Shown here: positions 6,382 through 6,566 of the stretch, one piece after another | Position numbering within the stretch: the first letter of the stretch is position 1 | How the letters are laid out: each line of letters opens with the position of its first letter | DNA from: an uncultured Phascolarctobacterium sp. | GTDB lineage: Bacteria; Bacillota; Negativicutes; Acidaminococcales; Acidaminococcaceae | DNA: 6,566 nt | Direction: 5' to 3' | Assembly (NCBI GenBank): GCA_934234275.1 | Contig: CAKQHU010000079.1 | Coordinates: forward strand, 1 to 6,566 | Notes under the pieces: generated by a model | The model's input: only the letters and a program-made list of their open reading frames with translations | Databases searched by the model: none | Told to the model about the DNA's origin: nothing | Translations under genes and position numbers: made by a program

Positions 6382-6566
6382 ATGGATGTAAAAGCAATCT
6401 TAAAAAAATCCGGTTCCATAATCGGACTCATTGTGTTGTTTGTGGTCATTTCCTGCCTTAACAGCAGCTTTATCGATCCCAGCAACCTGAAAAACCTGCT
6501 GCGTCAGGTTTCTATCAATGCCTTAATTTCCTTTGGCATGACCTTTGTTATCTTAACCGGCGGTAT
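6382..6566 (+). CDS. rbsC: Ribose ABC transporter permease, N-terminal part (3' end outside window)
   Basis: RbsC is the inner-membrane channel subunit of the ribose importer. The frame is open from the ATG at 6382 to the window edge: 61 full codons, then two bases. After a short basic N-terminus (MDVKAILKKS), a hydrophobic helix spans about residues 12-28. The segment SSFIDPSNLKNLLRQVSINA follows, then a second hydrophobic stretch, FGMTFVILTGG. This order closely follows the RbsC/AraH permease family, in which 'NNL.N.L.Q.S.NA....GMT.VI.TGGIDLSVG' is typical; the DLSVG part would be the next codons. The gene starts 5 bases after the rbsA stop. A full-length protein would have about 310-330 residues. 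Substrate specificity is inferred from the operon. Confidence 0.94.
   Translation, partial: MDVKAILKKSGSIIGLIVLFVVISCLNSSFIDPSNLKNLLRQVSINALISFGMTFVILTGG

Noticed and set aside
5018..6397. 459-codon open frame on the - strand, opposite rbsA
   Set aside because: It lies almost wholly over rbsA, which has intact ABC motifs throughout. The antisense translation shows no family motif and a Cys/His/Asn-rich composition typical of a shadow frame. No ribosome binding site stands out.

Overview
The window is a densely packed stretch of bacterial chromosome with every gene on the + strand. It looks like an anaerobic, low-to-mid GC Firmicute. Three things point there: an EtfA of the clostridial/Negativicute type, a Bacillus/Clostridium-style pyruvate kinase with the extra C-terminal domain, and strong AGGAGG ribosome binding sites. 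A Negativicute (for example a relative of Acidaminococcus, Phascolarctobacterium or Megasphaera) is my best guess, but that rests on impression and not on a search.

Layout: (1) 1-567, the C-terminal half of etfA (electron transfer flavoprotein alpha subunit), cut by the left window edge. (2) 601-795, a 64-residue conserved-looking small protein of unknown function. (3) 811-2562, pyk, a full-length pyruvate kinase with a C-terminal PEP-utiliser-like domain that lacks the usual histidine. (4) 2567-3505 (possibly from GTG 2531), an unrecognised Leu/Arg/Trp-rich helical protein with codon use unlike its neighbours. (5) 3584-6566, a ribose uptake and activation operon in the order rbsK-rbsD-rbsA-rbsC, with rbsC cut by the right edge. 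This matches the Bacillus subtilis order rbsRKDACB, except that no rbsR precedes rbsK. rbsB would be expected beyond the window.

Gaps are small: 33, 15, 4 (or an overlap), 78, -1, 31 and 5 bases. I see no convincing intrinsic terminator anywhere, so read-through from etfA or pyk into the ribose genes is possible. The 78-base gap before rbsK is the largest, contains a 7-bp imperfect inverted repeat, and is the likeliest place for any separate rbs promoter or control site.

Together the ribose genes would import D-ribose (RbsA/RbsC, plus RbsB outside the window), convert its pyranose to furanose form (RbsD) and phosphorylate it to ribose 5-phosphate (RbsK). Pyruvate kinase catalyses the last ATP-yielding step of glycolysis, and the well-studied Bacillus-type enzymes with this architecture are activated by ribose 5-phosphate. 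That makes the neighbourhood biochemically suggestive. Most of the window is ordinary metabolism. The least explained items are the 312-residue protein, the 64-residue protein and the altered pyruvate kinase C-terminal domain. I found no mobile element, CRISPR array, tRNA or rRNA, and no gene-free stretch longer than 78 bases.
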